64,000 nucleotides of DNA from Raoultibacter massiliensis (GCF_900199545.1 NZ_LT962671.1:1104814-1168813); one strand, 5' to 3'; shown: positions 37,204 to 46,469, counted from the first letter of the stretch. Notes: generated by a model not told the origin, from the sequence alone. Numbers and translations are program-made.

Positions 37204-39030
37204 CTACGATCCGAACTGCATGCGGTAATAGCGCGCATAGGTGCCGTCGATCCCGATAAGGCTTTCATGGGTTCCGAACTCCACGACCCGGCCGCCCTCG
37301 ACCACGGCAATCGCATCGGCGCTTCTGATGGTCGAGAGGCGATGGGCTATCACGAGCGTCGTTCTTCCGCGCGACAGATCTTCGAGCGATTGCTGCACCT
37401 TGCGCTCGCTCTCGTTATCGAGAGCGCTCGTGGCCTCATCGAGAATGAGGATGCGCGGATCCTTGAGAAACACGCGCGCGATCGCGATGCGCTGCTTCTG
37501 GCCGCCCGAAAGACGCGCTCCCCTCTCTCCTACGTAGGTGTCGTAGCCATCTTCGAGATCGCAGATGAATTCGTGTATGTTCGCAAGCGATGCCGCATGC
37601 TCGATCTCGGCGTCGGTTGCCTCGGGCTTTCCGTAGGCAATGTTCTCGCGGATCGTGCCGTCGAACAGATACACATCCTGCTGGACGATGCCGATCGCCT
37701 GGCGCAGGGAGCCCACCGTCGCCTCGCGGATGTCAATGCCGTCGATCGACACCGAGCCTGCCGACACATCGTAGAAGCGCGGCAGAAGCGAGCAGGTGGT
37801 AGTCTTTCCTCCCCCGCTCGGTCCGACGAGGGCAACAGTCGAGCCTGCAGGAACATGCAGATCGAGGCCTTGCAGCACCTCATGGTCGCCGTCGTAGGAG
37901 AAGCGAACGTCATCGTAGCGGATTTCGCCGGTGACCTGTCCGCCGGTATCGCATCGAAGCTCGCGCTCAAGGTCGGCGAGGTCGCGGGCACCGGAAGCGT
38001 CTTCGATATCGGGACGCACGCGCAGCACCTCCATGAAACGTCTGAAGCCCGCATATCCCTTTTGGAACTGCTCGGTGAAATTGATGAGCTGCTCGACCGG
38101 AGAGACGAATATCCCTATGTAGAGCGCATAGATCGCCAAATCGGTCACCTCTAGCGCACCTTGCGCGACGAAGTAGCCGCCGCCCACGATGGTCACGGTG
38201 TACAGAACGCCGATGAAAAGCGAGTTCACCGCATGAAACGATCCCATGAACCGATACGACAGCTCCTTGGTGTCGACGAAGCGATGGTTGCTCTCGTCGA
38301 ACTTGCCGATCTCGATCCGCTCGTTGCCGAACGATTTCACCACGCGGATTCCGCCGAGCGAATCTTGGAGCCTCGCGTTGATATCGGCCATCTTCTTCCT
38401 GTTCTCGGTGAAGATGGTCCGCTTGCGGTAGTTGCGCCAAAACGCGTACGCCGCCATGACGACCGTGGCAGCCAGCATAATGAGCGTGAGGGGCACGTTC
38501 ACGAGGAAGAGAAGCGCGAACGAGCCGGCTATCTTAAGAATGCAGATGAACAGGTTCTCAGGGCCGTGATGTGCGAGCTCCGAGATGTCGAACAAGTCGG
38601 TGACGAGCTTGCTCATCATGGTTCCCGTGTTGTTACGATCGTAGTACGAGAAGCTCAAGCGCTGGTACTGCTCGAAGAGATCGCGGCGCATGTCGGCCTC
38701 CATGCGTGCTCCCATGATGTGGCCCCAGCTTGTGATGAAGTACTGGCACGCCGTGCGCACCGCATACATTGCCGCGAGCAGAACAGCGATAAGCCCGAGC
38801 GACGCGACGATCGTATCGGGCGCCTCGAGGAAGAACTCCTTGGTGAAAAAGTTCAGTATCTGGGGAAAGGCGAGATCGACGAGCGCCAGCACCGACGCGC
38901 AGAACAGATCGAAGAACAGAAGCGCCCGATAGGGCCTGTAATAAGAAACGAACGCGCCCACAACTTCCAGGGCGCGCACGGTCGGCTGAGCTGCTTCATC
39001 GGCTGGCTGCATACGGTCTGTCCGGCGCAT
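37204..39030 (-). CDS. ABC exporter with fused membrane and ATPase domains (MsbA/LmrA type)
   Basis: A 608-residue half-transporter. The N-terminal membrane domain (about 25-330) has six helices and cytoplasmic loops typical of type IV exporters (RMEADMRRDLFEQYQRLSFSYYD, the NTGTMMSKLVTD pattern). The ATPase follows, with GPSGGGKTTTCSLLPRFYD, a Q-loop, GERGARLSGGQKQRIAIARVFL, and ILILDEATSALD. It probably acts as a homodimer exporting lipids or drugs; the substrate is not evident. Its start overlaps the DUF177 stop (TGATG). Position between DUF177 and rpmF is unusual. Confidence 0.92.
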   Translation of the reverse strand: MRRTDRMQPADEAAQPTVRALEVVGAFVSYYRPYRALLFFDLFCASVLALVDLAFPQILNFFTKEFFLEAPDTIVASLGLIAVLLAAMYAVRTACQYFITSWGHIMGARMEADMRRDLFEQYQRLSFSYYDRNNTGTMMSKLVTDLFDISELAHHGPENLFICILKIAGSFALLFLVNVPLTLIMLAATVVMAAYAFWRNYRKRTIFTENRKKMADINARLQDSLGGIRVVKSFGNERIEIGKFDESNHRFVDTKELSYRFMGSFHAVNSLFIGVLYTVTIVGGGYFVAQGALEVTDLAIYALYIGIFVSPVEQLINFTEQFQKGYAGFRRFMEVLRVRPDIEDASGARDLADLERELRCDTGGQVTGEIRYDDVRFSYDGDHEVLQGLDLHVPAGSTVALVGPSGGGKTTTCSLLPRFYDVSAGSVSIDGIDIREATVGSLRQAIGIVQQDVYLFDGTIRENIAYGKPEATDAEIEHAASLANIHEFICDLEDGYDTYVGERGARLSGGQKQRIAIARVFLKDPRILILDEATSALDNESERKVQQSLEDLSRGRTTLVIAHRLSTIRSADAIAVVEGGRVVEFGTHESLIGIDGTYARYYRMQFGS

Positions 39031-39578
39031 CAATTCTCGAACGGAAAATTTTTGAGCACCGAAAACGGATTCTTCGCCCCATCCTTTTCGCCGTCATCCG
39101 TTTCGCCGCAAGAGCAGGGACCCTCGTTGAGATCGGCCCCGCAATCAGGACAGATGCCCTTGCAGTCGTCGTCGCAAAGCGGCACGAGCGGCATTTCGAG
39201 CAACAGGGCGGCCTTTATGAGCGGATCGAGTTCGATCACGTTGTTCTTCGGAAGATACGAGAATTCGTCGTCGTCCATGTCTTCGGGCGCCTCCTCCTCT
39301 TCGGAAAGAAGGAAATAGCCCTCGATCTCGCCGGTGACGGGAAACTCGAAGGTGTTGAGACACCGCGCGCACGAGGTTTTGGCCACGCCTTCGACCGTTC
39401 CGGTCACCAGCAGGGCGCCGCCCGTGTTGGTTACGGTGGCTTGCCATACAAGGGGACCTGCGAACTCGTAGAGATCGGGGCCCGCCTTGAGTATGCCGGC
39501 TTCGTACGTACCCTCAAAACAAGAACTCTCCGCAGGGGCGAAGAGTTCGCTCGGTACCAGTATGCGGGTATCCGACAT
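39030..39578 (-). CDS. yceD: DUF177 (YceD-family) protein
   Basis: A 182-residue protein of the DUF177 family, linked in plants and bacteria to 23S rRNA accumulation and L32 expression. It has a cysteine pair TSCARCLNTFEFPV in mid-protein and a C-terminal cluster CKGICPDCGADLN followed by CSC, probably metal-binding. The middle is acidic (SEEEEAPEDMDDDEFS). It starts within the stop of the upstream coiled-coil gene (TAATG). The family is normally followed by rpmF; here the exporter intervenes. Confidence 0.88.
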   Translation of the reverse strand: MSDTRILVPSELFAPAESSCFEGTYEAGILKAGPDLYEFAGPLVWQATVTNTGGALLVTGTVEGVAKTSCARCLNTFEFPVTGEIEGYFLLSEEEEAPEDMDDDEFSYLPKNNVIELDPLIKAALLLEMPLVPLCDDDCKGICPDCGADLNEGPCSCGETDDGEKDGAKNPFSVLKNFPFEN

Positions 39579-40048
39579 TATCGTCCCGCCATGGAATTCG
39601 CGTTCAAACGATCGCGACAACGGCGAACGTTGCCGATCAGCGTATCGAGGCTCTGCTCGACATGGCCGAACACCTCGTCGGCGTAGTCTTCGGCACCGGC
39701 ACGCGTCTGGCGCTCAAGCTCGCGCGCATCGGCCATGATGGTTTCGGCCTGCTGCTGGGAAATGCGAACGATCTCCTGTTCGCTGGCAATGGTCATCGCC
39801 TGGCTGCGCGCGTCGTCGATCATGCGGCTCGCCTCGGCTTCCGCATCGTCGAGCAAGCTCTGGCGCTCGCGAACGATCTGACGGGCTTGGGAGAACTCGC
39901 TCGGGAACGTGTCGCGAATCTCATCCATGATCTCGAATGCGGCTGCAATATCGACCTGGCGCATGTTGCCCTTGCCGAAAACCGGCTTAGAATCTTCCAA
40001 GAGGATAGAGAGCTCTTCGAGTAAGCCCAACACTCCCGTTTCGTCCAT
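39578..40048 (-). CDS. SepIVA/DivIVA-like coiled-coil protein
   Basis: A 155-residue soluble protein. Residues about 1-35 look like a short globular head (GLLEELSILLEDSKPVFG), and 45-140 are a strongly predicted coiled coil rich in Ala, Glu, Arg and Gln. The ATG at 40048 has GGAAGGACAGC upstream. It lies between coaD and DUF177, the same position as mycobacterial SepIVA, a DivIVA-like septation protein. The resemblance is positional and structural; sequence homology was not tested. A TGCTAAAAT extended -10 lies near 40134. Confidence 0.7.
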   Translation of the reverse strand: MDETGVLGLLEELSILLEDSKPVFGKGNMRQVDIAAAFEIMDEIRDTFPSEFSQARQIVRERQSLLDDAEAEASRMIDDARSQAMTIASEQEIVRISQQQAETIMADARELERQTRAGAEDYADEVFGHVEQSLDTLIGNVRRCRDRLNANSMAGR

Positions 40049-40246
40049 TGCTGTCCTTCCAACCTTGCTGCTGCGTTTGAACTGCGTATATGGGTATGAA
40101 GCGTTGCTTCGGTATACACCATCGCGATATTTTAGCATGAAGCTCCATAAAATCGAAACTCCCTGCATAAACCGCACATTTGCGTCAACGAAGGGTTACG
40201 CTGCCGTCAGCTTGCGCCCGAACGCGGGCGCCTGTGCGCCGATATC

Positions 40247-40726
40247 CTATTCGGCGTACTTTCTTTCGAGGGCATCTTTCACGCAAGCAGGAACAAATTC
40301 GCTCACATCGCCATGAAGGCTCGCGATCTCGCGCACAACCGACGACGAGAGATACATGTACTCGGGCGGCGACATGATGAAAAGCGTCTCGAGATTTCGG
40401 TCTATCTGGTAGTTGATGGCGGTCATCTGAAACTCGTACTCGAAATCGGTGATGGCCCGCAGACCCTTGATGGCCACCGTAACTTCCATGCGCTCGGCAA
40501 AATCGACCAGCAGCTCGTCGAACGGCTCGACGCTGACGTTTGGAAGATGAGCAGTCGCCTGCCGTGCAAGCGCAACGCGCTCGTCGAGCGTGAAAAGCGG
40601 TTTTTTCTTCGGGGAAGCCGCCACGGCCACGATGATCTCATCGACGAGCTGGGCAGCCCTCGTTATCACATCCAAGTGCCCTTCGGTTATGGGGTCGAAC
40701 GTGCCGGGCGTCATTGCGCGTTTCAT
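40247..40726 (-). CDS. coaD: Phosphopantetheine adenylyltransferase
   Basis: Catalyses the fourth step of coenzyme A synthesis, AMP transfer to phosphopantetheine. The 159-residue protein has GTFDPITEGHLDVITRA, with the TxGH nucleotidyltransferase motif, and YLSSSVVREIA near the C-terminus. The start (ATG 40726) overlaps the rsmD stop by four bases. rsmD-coaD coupling is widespread. Confidence 0.97.
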   Translation of the reverse strand: MKRAMTPGTFDPITEGHLDVITRAAQLVDEIIVAVAASPKKKPLFTLDERVALARQATAHLPNVSVEPFDELLVDFAERMEVTVAIKGLRAITDFEYEFQMTAINYQIDRNLETLFIMSPPEYMYLSSSVVREIASLHGDVSEFVPACVKDALERKYAE

Positions 40727-41322
40727 AACGAGTCGTGCATCCTTCCAAACAGGGCGATTGCCGTATCGCCGTAGTGCTTTTTCGAAACGGTTTCCCATTG
40801 TAGCGATTGGAATGCGCCCTCGACGGCAGAATCGTCCGATTTCGCGTATTCGTACGAAACAAGCGCGCCGGGCGCAAGCGCCCCCGCCCTGTCGAGCTCA
40901 TCTACAAAGCGCGAGATCTCAATCGGGTCGGTTGCATAGGGGGGATCGAGAAACACGAGGTCGAAAGCCGGCCTCGCATAAATCGGCGGCTTTTTCAATA
41001 CGTCGCCGCGCCGAAGCTGCGCACGCGAACCGCGACCGGGCGCTTCGACGCCGATCGCACGGATGTTGTCCGCAAGGGTTTTGATCGCCGCACCGTCGCG
41101 TTCGAAGAACTGCGCCGACGCCGCACCGCGCGACAGCGCCTCTATCCCGAGCGCACCCGATCCGGCGAACGCATCGAGCACTACTGCCCCATCGAACCCG
41201 CCCCGAGCGCTTGCGATAACGCTCATGAGCGCCTCGCGAACCCGATCGGTCGTCGGCCGCGTTCCCTCGCCCTTCGGAGCTTTCAGCACCCGACCCCGAT
41301 ATTCTCCCGCGATGATTCGCAC
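40723..41322 (-). CDS. rsmD: 16S rRNA (guanine966-N2)-methyltransferase
   Basis: A 199-residue Rossmann-fold methyltransferase. It opens RIIAGEYRGRVLKAP, has RPTTDRVREALMSVI, the SAM motif VLDAFAGSGALGIEALSRG and the catalytic DPPY tetrad (VFLDPPYATD). It methylates G966 of 16S rRNA in a 30S assembly intermediate. It follows recG by two bases. Confidence 0.96.
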   Translation of the reverse strand: MRIIAGEYRGRVLKAPKGEGTRPTTDRVREALMSVIASARGGFDGAVVLDAFAGSGALGIEALSRGAASAQFFERDGAAIKTLADNIRAIGVEAPGRGSRAQLRRGDVLKKPPIYARPAFDLVFLDPPYATDPIEISRFVDELDRAGALAPGALVSYEYAKSDDSAVEGAFQSLQWETVSKKHYGDTAIALFGRMHDSL

Positions 41323-41324
41323 CG

Positions 41325-43574
41325 CTATCCTCCCTTAACCTCGTTCGCCCCCCGAAACGCGAGCCTGACCTCGCGCCCGAGCGCACGGTACCGATCGCTC
41401 CGAAGACCGGCGTCCTCTGCGAGCATCGCACGGGCATCGGCATGCGCCGCCTCGATTATCTTGCCGTCGCGCACCACGTTGACCAGCTTGAGCACCGATG
41501 CTCCATGCTGCCGGTTTCCAAGGATGTCGCCTTCGCGCCTGAGCGAGAGGTCGTAGCTTGCCAGCTCGAATCCATCTTCGGTTTTCTCCATCGCGGCAAG
41601 GCGCTCGAGTGCGCAGGGCGCCTTGGATCCCGATATCAGATACACCTCGCCCGGTTCCGTCCCGCGCCCCACGCGGCCGCGCAGCTGATGAAGCTGCGAA
41701 AGGCCGAAGCGCTCCGCATCCTCGATTATCATCACCGTGGCATTGGGAACGTCGACACCGACCTCGATAACGGTCGTCGCCACGAGAACCTGGCTCTCAC
41801 CCGAACGAAAGCGCTCCATGGCCTCCTGCTTCTCCGCTCCGCTCATCTTGCCGTGAAGCAGGTCGACCTTGTAATCGACGAAGGTTTTCTCCTGAAGGAA
41901 CCGCGCTTCCCGAACAGCCGCCTTGGCATCGTCTTCGATATCCGCCTCGTCCTCGATGCTGATGACCGCGTATTCGTATTCATCGTCGGCCTCGAGATCG
42001 TTTTCCCGCTTCGCTTTCCGCTCGTTTTCGGATCCGGGATGAGGCTTTCCCACAAGCGGGCACACCACATAGACTTGATGCCCCTCGGCAAGCGCTGCGA
42101 GCGCGGCATCGTAGGCGCGACCCCGCTCGGTCCTCGAATACACCTTCGTCTCGTTCCCGGCGGCGTTGAGCGGGCGGTTTTTTATATAGGAGAGCGTAAG
42201 GCTTCCGTACAAGGCGAGCGCAAGCGTGCGGGGAATCGGGGTGGCAGTCATGTACAGCGCATCGGGAGCCTGCCCCTTCGCAAGCAGAGACGCACGTTGA
42301 TCGACGCCGAAGCGCTGCTGCTCGTCGATGACGGCAAGCGTGAGATCGGCGAAGCGAACGTCGTCTTCGAGCAGCGCATGGGTGCCGAAAAGAACATCCA
42401 CCGTGCCCTGGGCCACCCGTCCGATGATAGCCTCCCGCTCGGTTGCGCCGGTCGAGCCCGTGAGCACCTCCCAGGTGATGCCCGCCGCGTCGAGCAAGGG
42501 ACCGAGCTTTTCGGCGTACTGGCGCGTCAGAACTTCGGTTGGCGCCATCATGGCCGCCTGCGTGCCCGTATCCGCAACGGCCGCAAGGGCGAATGAGGCG
42601 ACGATCGTTTTGCCGGTGCCGACATCGCCGAGAAGCATATGGTTCGCAGCCTGTTTCGATTCCATAACGCGCAGTATGTCGTCGCGCGCCGAAACCTGCT
42701 CGTCGGTCAATGTAAACGGAAGGTTTTCCTCAAGCGCCCTTCGGTGCGCCCCGTCGGTCACATGGGCGGTTGTCGGCTTGCCCTCACTGCGCTGCATCTC
42801 GTCCATCATGAGATGCAATTCGAGCATGAGCACCTCCTCGTACACCAGGCGGCGGCGCGCCATCCCTACCTCCGCCATCGTTGTCGGAAAGTGTATGGCC
42901 GAAAGGGCGCTCATCCTGCTGGGCAGGCGGTATTTCGTCCTCAGCTCGATGGGAAGCGGGTCGAGTGCACCCGCGCACGAATCGAGCGCGTTTCCCACGA
43001 GCCTGCGCATCCAGGCAGTCGTGATTTTCTCCGTGGCAGGATGAACGGCGATGATGCGTCCCGTCTTTTCGTCGAAGGAATCGCCCACCTCTTCGATAAA
43101 GGGATTCGTCATGCGTTTGAACCCGTAATTGAATTCGAGTTTGCCCGATACCGCGAGCCGATCCCCTTTCTCGATTTGATCCATGAGCCAGGGCTGCCGG
43201 AAACAGGTGATCATGAGCACGCCGGATTGGTCGGTCAGCGCAATTTCCACAAGCGAGAACTTCGGCTTGGGTTTTTTGAGCTTGATTTCGTGCACCGTGC
43301 CCGCAATAGTGACCATCTCGCCGATGGGGGCACGGGCAACATCGGCGATACGCGACATATCGATGTAGCGGCGTGGAAAATGGGTCAGCAGATCGCGTAT
43401 CGTGCGCACGCCCAGCTTGTCGAGAGCGCCCGCCCTCATAGGGCTCACAAGCCGAACGCGGCTGACCGGCTCGTCGAAGGCCAAGGTAGCAGCAAGGCGG
43501 TCGAGGGAAGTCTCCCCCGCCGCCTTGCCGTTGGGTGTCGATGTGGAATGCCCGCTCAAACGACTTGCTGCCAA
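41325..43574 (-). CDS. recG: ATP-dependent DNA helicase RecG
   Basis: Remodels stalled replication forks. The 749-residue protein has an N-terminal wedge/OB domain (DLLTHFPRRYIDMSR; MVTIAGTVHEI), helicase motif I (LLGDVGTGKTIVA), an unusual motif II region (AVIDEQQRFGVDQR), and C-terminal RFGLSQLHQLRGRVGRG. An acidic insertion of about 40 residues (near 525-570: Glu/Asp/Lys-rich) precedes motif IV and is longer than usual. The start is uncertain: TTG at 43574 lies just after the fakA stop, but no well-spaced Shine-Dalgarno exists. Confidence 0.95.
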   Translation of the reverse strand: MAASRLSGHSTSTPNGKAAGETSLDRLAATLAFDEPVSRVRLVSPMRAGALDKLGVRTIRDLLTHFPRRYIDMSRIADVARAPIGEMVTIAGTVHEIKLKKPKPKFSLVEIALTDQSGVLMITCFRQPWLMDQIEKGDRLAVSGKLEFNYGFKRMTNPFIEEVGDSFDEKTGRIIAVHPATEKITTAWMRRLVGNALDSCAGALDPLPIELRTKYRLPSRMSALSAIHFPTTMAEVGMARRRLVYEEVLMLELHLMMDEMQRSEGKPTTAHVTDGAHRRALEENLPFTLTDEQVSARDDILRVMESKQAANHMLLGDVGTGKTIVASFALAAVADTGTQAAMMAPTEVLTRQYAEKLGPLLDAAGITWEVLTGSTGATEREAIIGRVAQGTVDVLFGTHALLEDDVRFADLTLAVIDEQQRFGVDQRASLLAKGQAPDALYMTATPIPRTLALALYGSLTLSYIKNRPLNAAGNETKVYSRTERGRAYDAALAALAEGHQVYVVCPLVGKPHPGSENERKAKRENDLEADDEYEYAVISIEDEADIEDDAKAAVREARFLQEKTFVDYKVDLLHGKMSGAEKQEAMERFRSGESQVLVATTVIEVGVDVPNATVMIIEDAERFGLSQLHQLRGRVGRGTEPGEVYLISGSKAPCALERLAAMEKTEDGFELASYDLSLRREGDILGNRQHGASVLKLVNVVRDGKIIEAAHADARAMLAEDAGLRSDRYRALGREVRLAFRGANEVKGG

Positions 43575-43578
43575 CTCC

Positions 43579-45213
43579 CTATTCGACCGACATCACGATG
43601 GGATAGAGCGGTTGTTCGCCGCGATGCGAATCGATCTCGAGATCCTCGTACTTTTCCCCGATGGAGGCGATGAGCGCGTCGAAGGACGCATCGTCCATAT
43701 CCTCGCCCGCAAGGATGGTCAGCGTATCGGCGTCTTCGGCATCCATAACCTCGAGCAGATCCATCACGACCTGCTCCGTCGAAGAACCGACCGCCTCGAT
43801 CGACCCGTCGGCGATCCCGATGGTATCGCCTTCCTTGATGGGGTTGTCATGGGCGTCTTTGGCATCCTTGATGGCGACGGTGACCTCGCCGGTCTTCACA
43901 TCCTCGTAAGCCTCGGTCATCGATTCGACGTTCTCCTCGAGGCTCGCCGACTCGTCGAACCCGAACAGCGCCGAAAACGCCTGCGGAACGCTCGTGGTGG
44001 GAACGACCGCGCAAGGCACCTCGGACAAACCCGCGCAGCTCTGCGCGGCCATGATGATGTTCTTGTTATTGGGAAGGATGATCACCGCATCGGCATTCAC
44101 CTTGTTGACGGCATCGAGCAGGTCCTTCGTGGAAGGATTCATCGTCTGCCCGCCCGAAACGACCACATCGACCCCCAAACTCTCAAGGATCTTGGCGTTG
44201 CCCGCTCCCGGTGCCACGGCTACGAATCCGATCGGCTTGTGCTCGGCTTCAGCCTCTTCGGCGGCGAGTCCCGCTGCGCGCGCCTCGCTTTGCAGCTGCA
44301 TGTTGTGGATGTGCACCTCAGAAATCTGACCGCGATCGAGGAAGTACTTGAGAACCTTGTCGGGCGTGTTCGAATGAACGTGCACCTTGAACTTCGGCGT
44401 CTCCCCCACGCACAGCTCGCAATCGCCCATCGTGGCCAAAAAGTCGAGCGCCTCGTCCTTGTCGAGTGAATCGGAATCGACGAGGAACTCGTTGCAGTAC
44501 CTGAATTGGGAACCCTCCCAATCGTTCACCTGCTCGATCTCGACCCTCGGCGCCGTTCCGCGCGCAAACGCCAGCTCGTCGACCATCGGGCCCTCTTTGC
44601 CGATGAGCGCCGATGCGAAGGCGTCGAACAGGATGGCGAGACCAAAGCCGCCAGCGTCAACGACACCGTTGTCTTTGAGCACGGGAAGCAGATCGGGCGT
44701 CCGCTGAACCGAGGCATAGGCTTCCGACACGATGGACTCGAGCGCCTCTTCGACGCCGAGCTTCTTCTTGCGCGCCCTCTTCGCCGCCGAGGCGCTGTCC
44801 TTGAGCACGGTGAGGATCGTGCCCTCCACCGGCTTTCGGACAGCCTGGAAGGCGACTTCGGCGGAGTGGGAGAACGCCGCGTCGAGGCTCTCGGTCGAAA
44901 GCTCTTCGAAATCCGCGCTCCCCTCGCACAGGCCGCGTAAAATTTGCGAGGTAATGACACCGGAATTGCCGCGCGCACCCATCAGCGCGCCGGTCGTGAT
45001 TGCCTTGCGAATTTCAGCTCCGCTTGCTCCAATGGGCAGTTTTGCCACGTTGTCGACGACCATCTCGACCGTCAGCGACATGTTGGTGCCGGTATCCCCG
45101 TCGGGCACGGGAAACACGTTGAGGCGGTTAACCTCATCCTTGCGCTCGGCCAACGCCTTCGATGCGACCGCTATGGCGTTGAGAAGGTCGTTCGTTGTGT
45201 ATGATTCTGGCAT
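43579..45213 (-). CDS. fakA: DhaL-domain fatty acid kinase FakA (YloV family)
   Basis: The 544-residue protein has an N-terminal DhaL-type kinase domain with NRLNVFPVPDGDTGTNM (metal-binding aspartates) and ALMGARGNSGVITSQILRG. A middle domain and a C-terminal domain follow. In Gram-positive bacteria FakA phosphorylates fatty acids held by a FakB (DegV) protein to give acyl-phosphate, the PlsY substrate. No FakB is in the window. The ATG at 45213 has AGGAG ten bases upstream. The gene pairs with yloU, as is normal. Confidence 0.93.
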   Translation of the reverse strand: MPESYTTNDLLNAIAVASKALAERKDEVNRLNVFPVPDGDTGTNMSLTVEMVVDNVAKLPIGASGAEIRKAITTGALMGARGNSGVITSQILRGLCEGSADFEELSTESLDAAFSHSAEVAFQAVRKPVEGTILTVLKDSASAAKRARKKKLGVEEALESIVSEAYASVQRTPDLLPVLKDNGVVDAGGFGLAILFDAFASALIGKEGPMVDELAFARGTAPRVEIEQVNDWEGSQFRYCNEFLVDSDSLDKDEALDFLATMGDCELCVGETPKFKVHVHSNTPDKVLKYFLDRGQISEVHIHNMQLQSEARAAGLAAEEAEAEHKPIGFVAVAPGAGNAKILESLGVDVVVSGGQTMNPSTKDLLDAVNKVNADAVIILPNNKNIIMAAQSCAGLSEVPCAVVPTTSVPQAFSALFGFDESASLEENVESMTEAYEDVKTGEVTVAIKDAKDAHDNPIKEGDTIGIADGSIEAVGSSTEQVVMDLLEVMDAEDADTLTILAGEDMDDASFDALIASIGEKYEDLEIDSHRGEQPLYPIVMSVE

Positions 45214-45287
45214 CTTGAGTCTTACTCCTAGCTTGCATCCGCGCATAATCCCGCCCGGGAGGCGCAGTCTTCCATATACCGTTCGGG

Positions 45288-45635
45288 TTACTTGCGCACC
45301 TTGATTCCCTGGACGTGAACATCAACGCCGTCGAGCGGAACGCGCGCGTACTCCGTGAGCGCGAACGAAACCTGATCGATGAGGTTCTGGGATACGGCGT
45401 TGATGTTGGTGCCGTATTCGATCACGACGTACAGATCGACGTGGACGCCCTTTTCGGTAGTTGTGACGATAACGCCCCGACGCAGCCTCGAGGCAGGCAG
45501 TATCTTCGCGATTCCGTCCGCTGCCGTTGGTGCCGCCATGCCGACGACGCCGTAGCACTCGAGCGCAGCATTGCCGACGAGATCGGCAAGAACGTCGTTG
45601 GCAACGTGGAGGTTGCCCGGAATTGTCTGAGTCAT
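45288..45635 (-). CDS. yloU: Asp23/Gls24-family protein YloU
   Basis: A 115-residue Asp23/Gls24 domain protein (DVLADLVGNAALECYGVVGM; GVHVDLYVVIEYGTNINAV; DGVDVHVQGIKV). The family is linked to cell-envelope stress and lipid metabolism, and this member nearly always sits before fakA. AAAGGAC lies upstream of the ATG. It is divergent from rpmB across a 218-base region that contains promoters for both. Confidence 0.92.
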   Translation of the reverse strand: MTQTIPGNLHVANDVLADLVGNAALECYGVVGMAAPTAADGIAKILPASRLRRGVIVTTTEKGVHVDLYVVIEYGTNINAVSQNLIDQVSFALTEYARVPLDGVDVHVQGIKVRK

Positions 45636-45694
45636 GATGGTCCTTTCGCGAACAAACTTGCTACGGTTCGTATATGTGCTTAGACTAGCTAAGA

Positions 45695-45723
45695 AGTATA
45701 ACGCATGGGGCAGATGCTGTGCA
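45695..45723 (-). promoter_or_regulatory. Predicted yloU-fakA-recG promoter
   Basis: Minus-strand TGCACA, a 17-base spacer, TATACT, about 60 bases before yloU. Confidence 0.6.
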
Positions 45724-45765
45724 GAATGCCTGATAATTCCACGGGCGATAATACACTAAAAATTC

Positions 45766-45795
45766 TTGTATGCGTAAGATTTCCTGTGGTATAGT
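45766..45795 (+). promoter_or_regulatory. Predicted rpmB promoter
   Basis: TTGTAT, an 18-base spacer, TATAGT, giving a leader of about 52 bases before the rpmB start. Confidence 0.65.
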
Positions 45796-45853
45796 GTTTA
45801 GGCTTTTTTGTCATCAACGGTATATTGCCGAAACGTACATGGAGTTGATTGAG

Positions 45854-46042
45854 ATGTCTAAGGTTTGTGAAATTTGCGGAAAAGCTCCGGTCGCCGGACG
45901 CAACGTCAGCCACTCGCACCGAGTGACCAACCGCGTCTTCCGCCCGAACGTTCAGAAGGTCACCGTGAAGATCGACGGCAAGGTCAAACGCGCCAACGTA
46001 TGCACGAAGTGCATCAAGGCCGGAAAGATCGAGCGCGCCTAA
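45854..46042 (+). CDS. rpmB: 50S ribosomal protein L28
   Basis: A 62-residue protein with [33 protein letters not shown] and [11 protein letters not shown]. The two CxxC pairs mark the zinc-binding form of L28. The start at 45854 is nine bases after GGAG. It is divergent from yloU-fakA-recG, an arrangement shared with Firmicutes, and ends in a clear terminator. Confidence 0.97.
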   Translation: MSKVCEICGKAPVAGRNVSHSHRVTNRVFRPNVQKVTVKIDGKVKRANVCTKCIKAGKIERA

Positions 46043-46065
46043 AGCTCTTCTGTTCCCCTTGCCCT

Positions 46066-46092
46066 AAAGCTCGCCTCGCGGCGGGCTTTTTT
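46066..46092 (+). terminator. Rho-independent terminator of rpmB
   Basis: AAAGCTCGCC and GGCGGGCTTT form a ten-base-pair stem (one G-T pair) around TCGC, followed by TTT. It lies 24 bases after the rpmB stop. Confidence 0.92.
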
Positions 46093-46273
46093 GCGTTTCC
46101 TCGAATGTACGAGAGCGTCGGGTCGGAAGCCCGAGCAGGTGCCCGCCAACCCTCAAAGGGAGCGAGACGTCTGGTTTGCCCACACCCTTCATGCGGCACT
46201 TTGCATTTCCCTTGGCAGACTTTCATGCATGCGGCGATCGAACGTTGGTCCCAATGCGACAGCGGAGCAGGCA

Positions 46274-46412
46274 AAAATGGTTGAGATTTACGGTTTGGGC
46301 AGCGATGGGGGCAAACGAAGACCTCCTCGGCAAAGCGCTCTTCGGAAAACACCTGATCGCGAATCCCTGAGAAACAACCGGCATTGCCCAAACCGTAAAT
46401 CTCAACCATTTT
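46274..46412. repeat. 139-bp inverted-repeat element B (28-bp perfect arms)
   Basis: The arms 46274-46301 (AAAATGGTTG...GGTTTGGGCA) and 46385-46412 are perfect reverse complements over 28 bases, with 83 bases between. A small internal hairpin pairs CGAAGA (46316-46321) with 46339-46344. Each arm carries an ATG opening an inward frame that starts MVEIYGLG on both strands. It lies between the convergent rpmB terminator and the rnhA-queD terminator. No target-site duplication is seen. It shares its outer seven bases and layout, but not arm sequence, with the element at 12730-12889. The rest of the 46093-46469 gap shows no gene. Confidence 0.9.
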
Positions 46413-46469
46413 CGGAAGAAGCGTTGCCATCGATCGGTTCTGCTTGCCAGACGAACAACCCTCGCAGCA

